Source of the DNA: an uncultured Acidimicrobiales bacterium
GTDB taxonomy: Bacteria > Actinomycetota > Acidimicrobiia > Acidimicrobiales > SZUA-35
Assembly: GCA_937997485.1 (NCBI GenBank)
Contig: CALKTH010000009.1
Coordinates: 62,001-126,000, forward strand
Length of the DNA: 64,000 nt
Reading direction: 5' to 3'
How positions within the stretch are numbered: position 1 is the stretch's first letter; each line of letters opens with the position of its first letter. The notes under the pieces are model-generated. The model was given only the letters and a program-made list of their open reading frames with translations, was not told where the DNA came from and searched no databases. Of the stretch, positions 7,930-17,137 are shown piece by piece. Both the position numbers and the translations under genes were made by a program.

Positions 7930-9672
7930 TCAGCTCATGCGATCAACCGCCCGGATCAGCTCGGCCAGTTCCCGAACATCGGCCGAACGGCCGCTGAGCG
8001 CATCTGCTTCGCTTGCGATCTGCTCGAAGCTGATCTCCTCGGCGTACTGGCTTTGCCGTAGCTTTTCGGCAAAGGCCCCGGCCGTGACGGCCAAACGGAA
8101 GTCGTCGGAGGTCTCGGTCCAGCTCGACTCGAGGATGCTGGCCGACAACTCGAGCCGGGTTTCGATCACTTCACGGCTGTCCGGGTCTTCCCAACGAAGC
8201 TTGGCTGTTCCCAGACGGTCGGCGTTGTCGACGTCGTCGAAGAGCTCGAGTTCGTAGATCGCCGTCACCTGGTGTCCGGCTCCGAGCTCACCCGCATCAA
8301 CGGCATCGTTACGGAAGTCGTCGTCTCGCACCGCTCGGTTCTCGAACCCGAGCAGTCGGTACGACTTGACGGTGCGGTCATCGAACTCGACCTGGATCTT
8401 GCCGTCGATGGCGACCGTGAGGAGTGAAGAGACGAGATTCTCGCTGAACAGGTCCTCCGCCTCGTCCTGCGTGTTGACGTAGCGGTAGAAGCCATCGCCG
8501 TCGTCGGCCAGCGTTTCGAGCAGAACGTCGTTGAAGTTGCCCATGCCGACGCCGACGGAGATGAGCTGCACACCACGATCCGCGTCGTCACGAATCATGC
8601 GGACGAGAGCGTCCGGGTCAGTGAGTCCAGCGTTGGCCACACCATCCGAGGTCAGGATCACTCGGTTGATGCGATCACGATCGAAGGTCTCATCAGCCAA
8701 GCCGTAGCCCAGCTCGAGTCCGGCCTCCAGGTTCGTCGAGCCTCCCGTGCGGAGGTCCTCGATGGCCTCGATGATGCGATCAGCGTTGCGGACTCGAGTC
8801 GGCTCGAGCACGACTCGTCCATCACTCCCATAGGTCACGATGGCGACCTCATCCTCGTCACGCAGCTCTTCGACGAGACGGATCAGGCTGGTGCGAACCA
8901 GATCGATCCGGTTGTCTTGCTCCATCGAGCCAGAGGTGTCGATCACAAACGTGAGGGAGGCGTTGGGGCGATCTCGCTCGCTCACCTGCTCGGCTTGCAC
9001 CCCGAGACGAACGATGACGTTGTCTTGGTCGAACGGTGAGGGGCCCGCCTCGGCGAGGACCGTCAAGCCATCTCGAGGAGACGAGTAGTCGTACTCGAAG
9101 GAGTTGACGTACTCCTCGACTCGCACGGAGGCAGTGGGCGGAATCACGCCTTGGTTGATCCACTCGCGACCGATGCTGTAGCTGGCGGTGTCGACATCGA
9201 GGGCGAATGTGGAGTTCGGATCCTGAGCGGTATCGATGAACGAGCGCACGCCGTAGTCCTCGAACGTGTTGTTCTCGGTGCGGTCCGGGGCCAGTTCCGC
9301 TTCTGCGTCGATGTTCGCTTCCTCTTCAGCGAAGAAGCCGTCCTCGGCCGCAGGGCTTGTCGTGGTCGTGAGGGAAGACCCGGAGTCGGCTTCGGTCTCC
9401 ATGGCGTCCGCCTCCATGGCTGCTTCCTCTTCCATCGCTTCTTCCGCTTCCTCTTCGATGAAGAAACTCTCGGCATCTTCGTTCTCGGCGCCGTCACTGC
9501 TGCGCTCAGCCGCCTCCGTCGTCGGGAAGTCGAAGCCGTCCTCGCTCGACGACTCGTCGGCGCCACCACATGCGACGGCGGCGAGGCTCAGTGCCACGCC
9601 GATCGCCGCCATCTTCGGAAGGGTCAGCGGCTTGCGCTGTGTGTTCTTGGAAGAGTTCTTCGATGCGTTCAT
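7930..9672 (-). CDS. VWA-domain lipoprotein (YfbK-like)
   Basis: A 580-residue exported lipoprotein. The N-terminus has a basic segment, a hydrophobic stretch and the lipobox LAAVAC (lipidated C35). Residues 40-130 form a very acidic linker of E, D and A. The von Willebrand factor N-terminal region follows (about 130-230), then a VWA domain with an intact MIDAS motif DTSGSM (D245), the threonine in GGSTN and the later aspartate in LTSDG. The C-terminus resembles the DUF3520 region that ends such proteins. These proteins bind divalent metal and partner proteins at the cell surface. The function here is unknown. Confidence 0.88.
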   Translation of the reverse strand: MNASKNSSKNTQRKPLTLPKMAAIGVALSLAAVACGGADESSSEDGFDFPTTEAAERSSDGAENEDAESFFIEEEAEEAMEEEAAMEADAMETEADSGSSLTTTTSPAAEDGFFAEEEANIDAEAELAPDRTENNTFEDYGVRSFIDTAQDPNSTFALDVDTASYSIGREWINQGVIPPTASVRVEEYVNSFEYDYSSPRDGLTVLAEAGPSPFDQDNVIVRLGVQAEQVSERDRPNASLTFVIDTSGSMEQDNRIDLVRTSLIRLVEELRDEDEVAIVTYGSDGRVVLEPTRVRNADRIIEAIEDLRTGGSTNLEAGLELGYGLADETFDRDRINRVILTSDGVANAGLTDPDALVRMIRDDADRGVQLISVGVGMGNFNDVLLETLADDGDGFYRYVNTQDEAEDLFSENLVSSLLTVAIDGKIQVEFDDRTVKSYRLLGFENRAVRDDDFRNDAVDAGELGAGHQVTAIYELELFDDVDNADRLGTAKLRWEDPDSREVIETRLELSASILESSWTETSDDFRLAVTAGAFAEKLRQSQYAEEISFEQIASEADALSGRSADVRELAELIRAVDRMS

Positions 9673-9760
9673 GACCGGCTTTGGCGATCACTCGCCGCCA
9701 CCAGTTCCCACCGTCATGGATCCGTCACGAATCGGACACGAGGTGACGTGCCCACTCGAA

Positions 9761-9778
9761 CTCACTTCACGCAGTGAG
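9761..9778 (-). terminator. Small hairpin after the coiled-coil gene
   Basis: CTCAC-TTCACGCA-GTGAG lies nine bases beyond the stop of the coiled-coil gene and upstream of the VWA gene on the same strand. The five-pair stem is weak and has no U-run, so a terminator role is only a suggestion. Confidence 0.25.
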
Positions 9779-9786
9779 GGAGCGAC

Positions 9787-12700
9787 TCAGCGGGTTCCTG
9801 CCCACGCCTTGCCCTGTGACAATGCCGCCGCCTGCTCGACCCACTGGTCACGACGAATGCGACCGGGGAATCCTTCGAGCCGATCGTTGAGCGCCTCGGC
9901 CCCTTCGGCATCAAGGGACGCAAGCTGGCGGAACGTGAACACGCCGTTGCTATGGAGAAGCGGAACAAGACGAGCGCCGATGCCCTTGATGCGAGTGAGG
10001 TCGTCGGTGAAGTCGTGACGCCAACCCCGGTTCGCCTCAGCGAGCTGGCGCTCGAACTCGTCGGCATAGACGGCAGGAACCGTGACTCGGTCGTGGATCG
10101 CCTCATCGTGGACTTGGAAGTGCAGATCAGCGGCCTGATGCAACCAGTTCTGATTGCGAATGCGTCCCGGAGCGATGTCGAGGCGATGCTCCAGCTCGTC
10201 GATGGCTGGCCGGTCCAACAACGCGAGCTGGAACGCCGTGACGATGCCATGTGCTTCCAGGCCAGCACTCATGCGCCGTCCGACGCCCTTGATCGGGCGG
10301 AGGTTGTCTGCCTCAACGACCGGCCGCTCCTCGTAGAGGGTGGCCAGCCTGCGGGCCAGTGCACCCCGTGGCGGTGCAGCAGCTGCTGTGACAAACAATT
10401 CGTGGCGTCGGATGTCATCGCCGTGGACGTCGGCATGGAGCTGCGCTGCTTGGTGAACCCAGCCATCACGGCGGACGCGTCCCGGGAAACAGTCGAGCCG
10501 CTGTTCCAAGTCATCGATTGCAGCATCGTTCAGCAGGGCCATCTGGGCGAAGCTGCGGATGCCGGACTCGTGGAGCGTCGTCTCAAGGAGAGGTCCGATG
10601 CCCTTGATGCGCTGGAGATCGTCGTCTCGTTGCTCGACGGCAACGTTGATCTCCGCTAGGCGTTGAGCACAGAAGTCGTCGAAGCCCTCCTCGGCGAGTG
10701 CGGCGCGTGCGACCGATGGTCTGACGGCAAGCGCCTCGCTCAGATCTTCGTCGTGTCGTGCACGGTGGAGGGCTGCAGCTTGAGGAATCCAATCGTCCCG
10801 TTCGATCCGGCCGGGCGTGGCATCGATCCGCTCCTCCAGGGCCTTGATGCCCTCGCTGTCGAGCATCGCCAGGTCGAAATAGCTCTGAAGACCGTGCTGG
10901 TTGAGCAAACGGCTCATTCGTCGGCCGATGCCCTTGACGGCCGTCAGGTCGTCACTCTCGCCTTCAATGTTGCGGCTGCTTCGCAGTTGTTCCAGACGAG
11001 CGCTGAGGCCATCGGGCTCGGCCGGGGCCGAGAACTCGGCCAGTGCTTCGATCTCGAATGCCTCGAGGCCGTTGGCTGCTTCCGCTGCTCGCCCTTCTGC
11101 ATCGGCAACGGCTTCTTCGAGTAGGGAGATGCGGTCGACCTGAGTGGTGAGTTCGTTGATCGCTGCGTTCTGCTGATCGATCGTGGCCGCGAGCCCGGTA
11201 GCTCGAGCGTCGAGCTCAGCCATTGCTGCGTCGCGCTGTTCGAGCATGTTCCGAGCATCATCAAGAGTCGAGGAGAGCGCACTGATCTCGGCATTCGCCG
11301 AAGCGACCTGCTGATTCCGCTCTTCGATCTCAGCCGCCATGCGCTCGCGCTCGTCGTTACGAGTCTGCAGCTCTGCCCTGGTCTCACTCAGCTCTTGGCT
11401 CCGTGCATCGAGCTCGCCGCGGACACCCTGCAGGGACTCGTCCCGCTCTGCCAGTTCCGTCCGCAGACCCGACAATTCTCCATCCCGGGCATCCAGTTCC
11501 GCCCGAGTACCGGCCAACTCGCCACCCCGGGCATCCAGCTCCGCCTGGACACCAGCCAACTCCTCGCCGCGGGCGTCGAGCTCAGCCCGGACACCACTGA
11601 GCTCATCGCCGCGAGCCTCGAGTTGGGTTCGCACTCCGAGCAACGAGTCATCGCGTTCGGTCAGTTGTGATTGCAGCTGTGCTGCGGCCTCGGCCGAGGC
11701 CAAAAGCTCACCTTCAAGGAAGGTGACCCGCTCGGTGCGTTCCACCATCTGGACTTCCACCGATTCGAGTTCGGAGACCCGATTCTTGCTCTCGTAGATC
11801 ACACGCTCCAGCTCGGCGACCCGCTCTTCCCGTTCGGTGAGCCCTTCGGCCAGCGCCACGCGCTCGGCTTCCAATCCTCCCAGTTGCGCTTCGAGTTCAC
11901 CGATTGTGTTGGCCCGCTCGGAGAGCTCGGCCTGCAACGCACCCGCCTCATTCCCCCTGGTCGTCAGCTCCTCCTTCAAGGACTCGATACGACGGACGCG
12001 CTCGCCGAGAAGATCTTGAAGCTCTCCAATCACGGTTTCACGACCGGCCAATTCTTCGGCCACTTCGGCCCTGGCTTGCACAGAGGCCCCGAGATCGGCT
12101 TCCAGCGACCGGTACCGCTCTGCTTCGATGTCGAGCCGTTCGCTGAGCTGTGCAAGTTCGCCATCCCGCAACTCGACGAGCTGGTTGACGCTCCCCTGCT
12201 CTTCCTCCGCCTGGGCTAGATCGGCCTCCAGGCCCGCAATGCGGTTGGAGAGCAAACTCACCTCGTTCTGGAGGTGTTCGATTCCTTGATCTCGCACCGA
12301 GAGATCGCTCACCAACGCGGAGACACGCGTCTCGTGCGCTTCGGCTGCTGCGGTCTGAGCTGACTCCAGCTCAGCCAGTCGATGGTCTCGCTCGCGAACG
12401 GCTTCGGTGTGAGCAAGCTCGAGCTCCGCCAGGCGAGTGTCCCGCTCGTTGATGTCGTGGACTCTCGCTTCGAGCTCGGCGTCTCGCTCCTCCACTCGTC
12501 CAGAGAGCAGACTGAGCTCGCCACGGGCAGAGGACATCTGGCTCTCGCGTTCGAGTGCGTTGGCTCGCTCGGTGAGCAGGGCAGCGTCCAGCTCAGCCAC
12601 TCGGCTTTCGAGATCGGTGATCTCACTCCGCCTGGCCTCGACCTGCGAGACCAATTCATTGGCCTTCGCTTCGGCTTCGGCTGCAGCTCGGGCATGGGCG

Positions 12701-15096
12701 GCCTCCGAGTCGGCGGCAGCGGCCCGAGCCGCTCCCAGCTCCCCTTCGAGGCGAGCCAAGCTCTCGTCTCGTTCTGCGGTGATGGCGTGAACGTGTCCCT
12801 CCATCTCGGCAATCCGCCGGTCGGCCTCCTCCGACAGAGCATTGACCTGCGCGACACGCTCTTCCCTGCTCGCCGCGAGCTGTGCGTCGCGATCTTCGGC
12901 TAGCGCCGCGAGCTGCGCAACTCGCTCCTCACTGAGCGAGCTCAGTTGCGCGTGGTGCTCGTCGTTCAGCGCAGCGAGCCTGGCCTCGGTGTTGGCTTGG
13001 AAGTTCGCCATTGCCGTCTCGTGTTCTTCGATGGCCTCGGCGATCCGGGCCTCTGCCCTGGCCTGTACGTCGGCTGCTTCAGCAGCGTGAGCATCGGCCA
13101 GTTCCGCCATCTCATTCGAGTGCTGCTTGAGCAGCGCATCACGTTCGCTTCGGCGCTCGTTCTCGACGGCTGCGAGCTGCGCGTCGTGCTCGGCCTGAAC
13201 ATCGGCGAGCTGGGAGTCTCGTTCTGTGGCGAGCGCTTCGAGGTCTCGGTCGCGCCCTACAAGCGATTCCTGCAGCTCTTGGATCTGCTCGTCACGTTCT
13301 GACAACGTCTCTCCCAGCGACGACAGCGACCGTTCGAGGGCGTTGATGCTTTGTTCGCGGGCCTCTGTCTCGGTCCGAGTCGACCGGAGTTCCTCGGAGC
13401 GCTCATCCACCTCGCTGCGCAGGGCCGCGATCTCCTGTTCTGCGGACGCAGCTTCCGCTGTGAGCTCTTCAGCCCTGGCGAACGCGGCCGCTACGTCGCC
13501 CTCGAGCGACGCCGCACGATTGTCGGCCGCCGTGATCTGCTGAGCCAGGTCGATTGCTTGCGTTTCACCCGAAGCGATCTCGCTTCGGAGTCCCTCGATC
13601 ACTGACTCGCGTTCACTCATCTCCGCCTGCAGTTCGAGCAGCGCGGTTGTGGCTTCGTTGCGCTCTCGTTGAAGCTCAGCGATCTCCTCTTCGCGTCGCT
13701 CGACAACACCGACCAGCGGTTCGAGCCGAGCCAAGCGCGTGCCCTCGGCGTTTGCCCGTTCAGTCAGCTCGGCCAGCGAGGCCTCGTGAGCCTCCCGAAT
13801 GTCTTGCAGTTCACCGATGCGAGCATCACGCTCGTCAAGCACAAAGCGCAACGTGGCCAGGTCATCCTCGCGCTCGACCAGAAGTGCATTCTGTTCTGCA
13901 ATCTGCTGCCGCCCGGCATCGACTGCCTCGTCACGGCGATTGAGTTCTTGCTGCAGCGATGCTTCCGAGTTTCGGAACGACTCGATCGACGCTTCACGTT
14001 CCGCAATCGTCTGATCGAGATCTGCACCCGCAGAACGGGCGGCCTCGAGTTCGGCCTGCAGCAGTTCAATCTGCTCGCCCAACCCAGCCGCCTCGGCCGC
14101 GAGCGCGTCTCGGTCGCTCTCTCGAGCAGCGATCTCCTGCTCGAGACCAGGAACACGATCGGCGACCGGCCTCAGCTCGGCAATGGACTCGTGAGCCGAC
14201 TCGAGGTCTGCTTCAAGCACGGGCACTCGTTCGGCCACCGGCTCCAGGTCGGCGATGAGCCGACGAGCGGAGCGCACATCGGTTTCAAGGTCCGGAACTC
14301 GCTCGGCCAGCGGCGAGAGTGCCGCAATCTCTGCGGAGAGGCGTTCGACCTCTGCCGTGCCGCTGTTGCGTTGTTGCTCCAGGGCGTCGCGCTGCTGATC
14401 TGCTTCGGCAAGAGCTGACTCCAGCTCACTGATGCGTTGTTCAGCGCTCGCGATGACCTCGTCGCGCTCGCTGACCTTGACACCAAGGTCGTCAAGGTCC
14501 GTGCGCGCCGTATTCAGAGCGATCGTGAGGTCCTCCGCTTGCGCCTTGAAGGGACGCAAGGCTCCGATCTGGCGGTCTCGATCAGCGAGCGTCTGTTCCA
14601 TGGCTCCCAGGCGCTGACTTGCCGCGCCGAGTTCGGCGTCCGTCTGCGACAGACGCTCGATCTGCATGTTCGCTTCGGCCAGCCGGTCGTCAGTCTCTCG
14701 AAGTCGCTCGGCCATCGCATCGCGGTCGACGGTGAGCGCCATGAGCTCTCGCTCCACATCTTGTGCTGCGGCCGTTCGATGTTCGAGATCCGCCTTGAAG
14801 GACTGAATGCGATGGTCGCTGCTCTCTCGCAGTTGCTGGTTCTCGGCCACCAGTGCCTCCAACCGCTCGACTTCAGCCTCCGCTGTGCGAACGTTGGTCG
14901 AAAGCGCTGCTTCGCGGCGCCCGAGTTCCTGTTTCTCTCTGCGGGCGGCGTCTCGCTCGCCCTCCAGGCGACCGATTCGTTGTTCGAACGGGGCCGCGGC
15001 GACCTTCGAACCCATTCGTCGCCCGTACCACCACCCCAGGAGCAGGGCGCAGAGCGCAGCAGCGATGACCACGACGAGGTCGGGGTAAACAGACAT
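9787..15096 (-). CDS. Giant membrane-anchored coiled-coil protein with four C-terminal helix-hairpin-helix modules
   Basis: A 1769-residue protein. ATG 15096 follows AAGGAAG at good spacing, so the 30 extra residues of the track ORF are dropped. Residues 1-25 contain one transmembrane helix (YPDLVVVIAAALCALLLGWW) followed by a basic stop-transfer segment. Residues about 35-1375 are almost unbroken coiled coil rich in E, A, R, L and Q, with few helix breakers. The C-terminus holds four homologous modules of about 70 residues, starting near 1383, 1492, 1597 and 1698. Each has an IKGIG or VKGIG hairpin, then L..LL..........PGRI and W..QAA.LH. They resemble the COG3743-type helix-hairpin-helix, which is usually linked to DNA binding. 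A membrane-to-DNA tether is an inference. Confidence 0.9.
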   Translation of the reverse strand: MSVYPDLVVVIAAALCALLLGWWYGRRMGSKVAAAPFEQRIGRLEGERDAARREKQELGRREAALSTNVRTAEAEVERLEALVAENQQLRESSDHRIQSFKADLEHRTAAAQDVERELMALTVDRDAMAERLRETDDRLAEANMQIERLSQTDAELGAASQRLGAMEQTLADRDRQIGALRPFKAQAEDLTIALNTARTDLDDLGVKVSERDEVIASAEQRISELESALAEADQQRDALEQQRNSGTAEVERLSAEIAALSPLAERVPDLETDVRSARRLIADLEPVAERVPVLEADLESAHESIAELRPVADRVPGLEQEIAARESDRDALAAEAAGLGEQIELLQAELEAARSAGADLDQTIAEREASIESFRNSEASLQQELNRRDEAVDAGRQQIAEQNALLVEREDDLATLRFVLDERDARIGELQDIREAHEASLAELTERANAEGTRLARLEPLVGVVERREEEIAELQRERNEATTALLELQAEMSERESVIEGLRSEIASGETQAIDLAQQITAADNRAASLEGDVAAAFARAEELTAEAASAEQEIAALRSEVDERSEELRSTRTETEAREQSINALERSLSSLGETLSERDEQIQELQESLVGRDRDLEALATERDSQLADVQAEHDAQLAAVENERRSERDALLKQHSNEMAELADAHAAEAADVQARAEARIAEAIEEHETAMANFQANTEARLAALNDEHHAQLSSLSEERVAQLAALAEDRDAQLAASREERVAQVNALSEEADRRIAEMEGHVHAITAERDESLARLEGELGAARAAAADSEAAHARAAAEAEAKANELVSQVEARRSEITDLESRVAELDAALLTERANALERESQMSSARGELSLLSGRVEERDAELEARVHDINERDTRLAELELAHTEAVRERDHRLAELESAQTAAAEAHETRVSALVSDLSVRDQGIEHLQNEVSLLSNRIAGLEADLAQAEEEQGSVNQLVELRDGELAQLSERLDIEAERYRSLEADLGASVQARAEVAEELAGRETVIGELQDLLGERVRRIESLKEELTTRGNEAGALQAELSERANTIGELEAQLGGLEAERVALAEGLTEREERVAELERVIYESKNRVSELESVEVQMVERTERVTFLEGELLASAEAAAQLQSQLTERDDSLLGVRTQLEARGDELSGVRAELDARGEELAGVQAELDARGGELAGTRAELDARDGELSGLRTELAERDESLQGVRGELDARSQELSETRAELQTRNDERERMAAEIEERNQQVASANAEISALSSTLDDARNMLEQRDAAMAELDARATGLAATIDQQNAAINELTTQVDRISLLEEAVADAEGRAAEAANGLEAFEIEALAEFSAPAEPDGLSARLEQLRSSRNIEGESDDLTAVKGIGRRMSRLLNQHGLQSYFDLAMLDSEGIKALEERIDATPGRIERDDWIPQAAALHRARHDEDLSEALAVRPSVARAALAEEGFDDFCAQRLAEINVAVEQRDDDLQRIKGIGPLLETTLHESGIRSFAQMALLNDAAIDDLEQRLDCFPGRVRRDGWVHQAAQLHADVHGDDIRRHELFVTAAAAPPRGALARRLATLYEERPVVEADNLRPIKGVGRRMSAGLEAHGIVTAFQLALLDRPAIDELEHRLDIAPGRIRNQNWLHQAADLHFQVHDEAIHDRVTVPAVYADEFERQLAEANRGWRHDFTDDLTRIKGIGARLVPLLHSNGVFTFRQLASLDAEGAEALNDRLEGFPGRIRRDQWVEQAAALSQGKAWAGTR
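11355..11650 (-). repeat. Tandem 14-residue (42-bp) repeats inside the coiled coil
   Basis: About seven consecutive units of the form GELAGVRAELDAR (for example GDELSGVRAELDAR, GEELAGVQAELDAR, GGELAGTRAELDAR) follow each other without a gap. Fourteen residues equals two heptads, so unit duplication extends the coil without breaking its register. The DNA copies are still clearly similar, which suggests recent expansion. Confidence 0.75.
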
Positions 15097-15282
15097 CAGC
15101 AAGCTTCCTTGGATCGGATATCGCCGGTACCTCGAGCGACAGACTGACCATGTGATAGCGGATCGCCTCCGCGGATGCTCAAACAACCCCGAGGATCTGC
15201 ATCCATTGGCGACCGTTTCGCTCCAACTCCTCTCCGGCCAGCGCGCCAGGAAATTCTTCGCGACCCAGACCGTCTCTCAGCC

Positions 15283-15321
15283 GTCAGAACTGACAGCATG
15301 GGAATCGTGCCAACCGGCACG
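15283..15321. promoter_or_regulatory. Two inverted repeats upstream of the MT0933-like gene
   Basis: GTCAG-AA-CTGAC (15283-15294) and CGTGCC-AACC-GGCACG (15306-15321) are perfect short palindromes in the 255-base region between the divergent coiled-coil gene and the MT0933-like gene. They could be operators. Nothing else was seen in 15097-15351. Confidence 0.3.
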
Positions 15322-15351
15322 CTCCCCCGACAGCGAAAGCAGAGACCAACC

Positions 15352-15525
15352 ATGGGCATCTTCGACAAAGCCAAGGACATGGCCGGCAACGCCGACGAAC
15401 TGATCGATACGGCCAAGGACGCCGTTGCAGAGCACGGCGACAAGCTCCCCGGCGGCGTCGGCGACAAGGCCGCCGAAGCCCTCGACAAGGCCGACGAGCT
15501 CAAAGACAAGCTCCCCGGCAACTGA
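15352..15525 (+). CDS. MT0933-like small protein (Rv0909-type antitoxin family)
   Basis: A 57-residue acidic and basic helical protein, MGIFDKAKDMAGNADELIDTA..., with repeated K-A-K-D / D-K-A-D-E-L segments. It matches the short MT0933/Rv0909 family annotated as antitoxins in mycobacteria. No toxin gene lies next to it: the upstream neighbour is the divergent coiled-coil gene and the downstream one is convergent sufB. Calling it an antitoxin would therefore rest on family name only. The start at ATG 15352 gives the conserved N-terminus, and the upstream ORF extension is not conserved in character. A strong terminator follows. Confidence 0.75.
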   Translation: MGIFDKAKDMAGNADELIDTAKDAVAEHGDKLPGGVGDKAAEALDKADELKDKLPGN

Positions 15526-15533
15526 TCCAAACG

Positions 15534-15567
15534 GAAAGAACCCCCGGCCCAAGCCGGGGGTTCTTTC
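15534..15567. terminator. Strong bidirectional rho-independent terminator
   Basis: GAAAGAACCCCCGGC and GCCGGGGGTTCTTTC form a perfect 15-pair stem with the loop CCAA. T-rich sequence follows on the + strand, and the A-rich arm gives a U-rich tail on the - strand. It lies nine bases after the MT0933-like gene and just beyond the end of the convergent sufB, so it can serve both. Confidence 0.92.
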
Positions 15568-15572
15568 GGTTT

Positions 15573-15604
15573 TCAGACCACTACAGCGTCAGACCACTAC
15601 AGCG
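15573..15604. repeat. Perfect 16-bp tandem duplication
   Basis: TCAGACCACTACAGCG occurs twice in a row directly after the terminator and ahead of the sufB stop. It is a small slippage-type duplication in non-coding DNA. No function is suggested. Confidence 0.85.
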
Positions 15605-15613
15605 ACGGATCGG

Positions 15614-17017
15614 TCAGCCGACCGAGCCCTCCATTTGAAGCTCAATCAACCGGCTCCACTCCACGGCGTACTCCATGGGGAGGGTGCGTGTCACGGGCTC
15701 AATGAATCCGTTGACCACCATGCCGATGGCTTGTTCTTCGGAGAGACCTCGGCTCATGAGATAGAAGAGTTGCTCGTCAGCGACCTTGGACACGGTGGCT
15801 TCGTGGCCGATCTGTGCGTCTTGCGAACCAATCTCCATGTAGGGGTAGGTGTCGCTGACGCTCTCGTCGTCGAGGATGAGGGCGTCGCACTGCACATGGC
15901 TCTTGCAGCCGTAGGCACCGTCTTCGACTCGAACGAGTCCTCGATAGCTGGAGCGCCCGCCGTCCTTGGAAATGGACTTGGAGACGATCTTCGACGTGGT
16001 CTCGGGAGCGGCGTGCACCATCTTGGCGCCAGTGTCTTGGTGCTGACCGCGGCCTGCGTAGGCAACAGAGAGCACTTCGCCCGTGGCCTTGGGGCCAGCG
16101 AGCCAGATGGCCGGGTACTTCATGGTGAGGCGGCTACCGATGTTGCCGTCGATCCACTCCATATGGCCTTCTGCTTCGACCCAGGCCCGCTTGGTGACGA
16201 GGTTGAACACGTTGGATGACCAGTTTTGGATGGTCGTGTAGGTCACGTGGGCGTTCGGCTTGACGACGATTTCCACAACAGCCGAGTGCAGGGAGTCTGA
16301 GGTGTAGACCGGGGCGGAGCAGCCTTCGATGTAGTGCACCTTCGAGCCCTCGTCGGCGATGATGAGCGTCCGCTCGAACTGGCCCATGTTCTCTGCGTTG
16401 ATGCGGAAGTAGGCCTGAAGCGGCATCTCGACCTCGACGCCGGGCGGCACGTAGATGAACGAGCCACCGGACCAGACCGAGGAGTTGAGGGAGGAGAACT
16501 TGTTGTCATTCGGCGGAATGATCTTGCCGAAGTATGGCTTGACGAGCTCGGGATACTCCCGCAGCGCGGTGTCCATGTCGGTGAAGAGGACGCCCTGCTT
16601 CTCGAGGTCTTCGCGGTTGCGGTGGAAGACGACCTCAGATTCGTACTGAGCGGTGACGCCCGCGAGGTACTTGCGTTCTGCCTCGGGGATCCCCAGCTTC
16701 TCGTAGGTGTCCTTGATGGCGTCGGGGAGGTCGTCCCAGCTATCGACCTGGCCGTCGGTCGGCTTGATGTAATAGAAGATGTCGTCGAAGTAGATCTCCG
16801 ACATGTCGCCACCCCAGTTGGGCATGGGCCGCTTCTGGAACTGGCGGTAGGACTTGAGGCGGAAGTTGAGCATCCAGTCGGGCTCACCCTTCATCCACGA
16901 CATCTCGCGCAGAATGTCTTCGTTCAGCCCCTTCTTGGGCTTGAAGACGTAGTCCTCTTCATCGCTCCAGCCGAGCTTGTAACGATCGAGATCGAGAGCA
17001 TCAGGTGTGACAGTCAT
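15614..17017 (-). CDS. sufB: SufB, core scaffold of the SUF complex
   Basis: A protein of 467 residues from ATG 17017 (ATG 17026 is also possible, but AAAGG is 11 bases before 17017 and only two before 17026). SufB carries the nascent cluster with SufD and SufC. The family hallmarks are clear: [71 protein letters not shown] with the conserved cysteine, and [22 protein letters not shown] near the C-terminus. It is monocistronic here and faces away from the other suf genes, which is unusual because sufB and sufD normally share an operon. Confidence 0.94.
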   Translation of the reverse strand: MTVTPDALDLDRYKLGWSDEEDYVFKPKKGLNEDILREMSWMKGEPDWMLNFRLKSYRQFQKRPMPNWGGDMSEIYFDDIFYYIKPTDGQVDSWDDLPDAIKDTYEKLGIPEAERKYLAGVTAQYESEVVFHRNREDLEKQGVLFTDMDTALREYPELVKPYFGKIIPPNDNKFSSLNSSVWSGGSFIYVPPGVEVEMPLQAYFRINAENMGQFERTLIIADEGSKVHYIEGCSAPVYTSDSLHSAVVEIVVKPNAHVTYTTIQNWSSNVFNLVTKRAWVEAEGHMEWIDGNIGSRLTMKYPAIWLAGPKATGEVLSVAYAGRGQHQDTGAKMVHAAPETTSKIVSKSISKDGGRSSYRGLVRVEDGAYGCKSHVQCDALILDDESVSDTYPYMEIGSQDAQIGHEATVSKVADEQLFYLMSRGLSEEQAIGMVVNGFIEPVTRTLPMEYAVEWSRLIELQMEGSVG

Positions 17018-17041
17018 CAGAACCATCGCCTTTCAGAACGC

Positions 17042-17066
17042 GAGAATTTCTCCTACGGAGATAGTA
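17042..17066 (-). promoter_or_regulatory. sufB promoter region with a short palindrome
   Basis: On the minus strand TACTAT (17061-17066) is a good -10 about 44 bases before the sufB start. Between them, GAGAATTTCTC (17042-17052) is a perfect 5-1-5 inverted repeat and a possible site for a SUF regulator. A related GAATTTCTC half-site stands upstream of the first sufC near 556-564. Confidence 0.4.
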
Positions 17067-17137
17067 ACAACCCCGGAGAGTCCCGCCTTCATCCAGCAGC
17101 GGGTACTTTTCGGCGCTGCGGTGTCCGATCGTGGACC

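Noticed and set aside
11671-14418. Several plus-strand ORFs of 100-250 residues inside the coiled-coil gene
   Set aside because: Antisense shadows of E/A/R/L-rich coiled-coil codons, with no plausible folds.
15352-15525. A toxin-antitoxin pair around the MT0933-like gene
   Set aside because: No toxin-like ORF lies next to it. The coiled-coil gene and sufB are not toxins.
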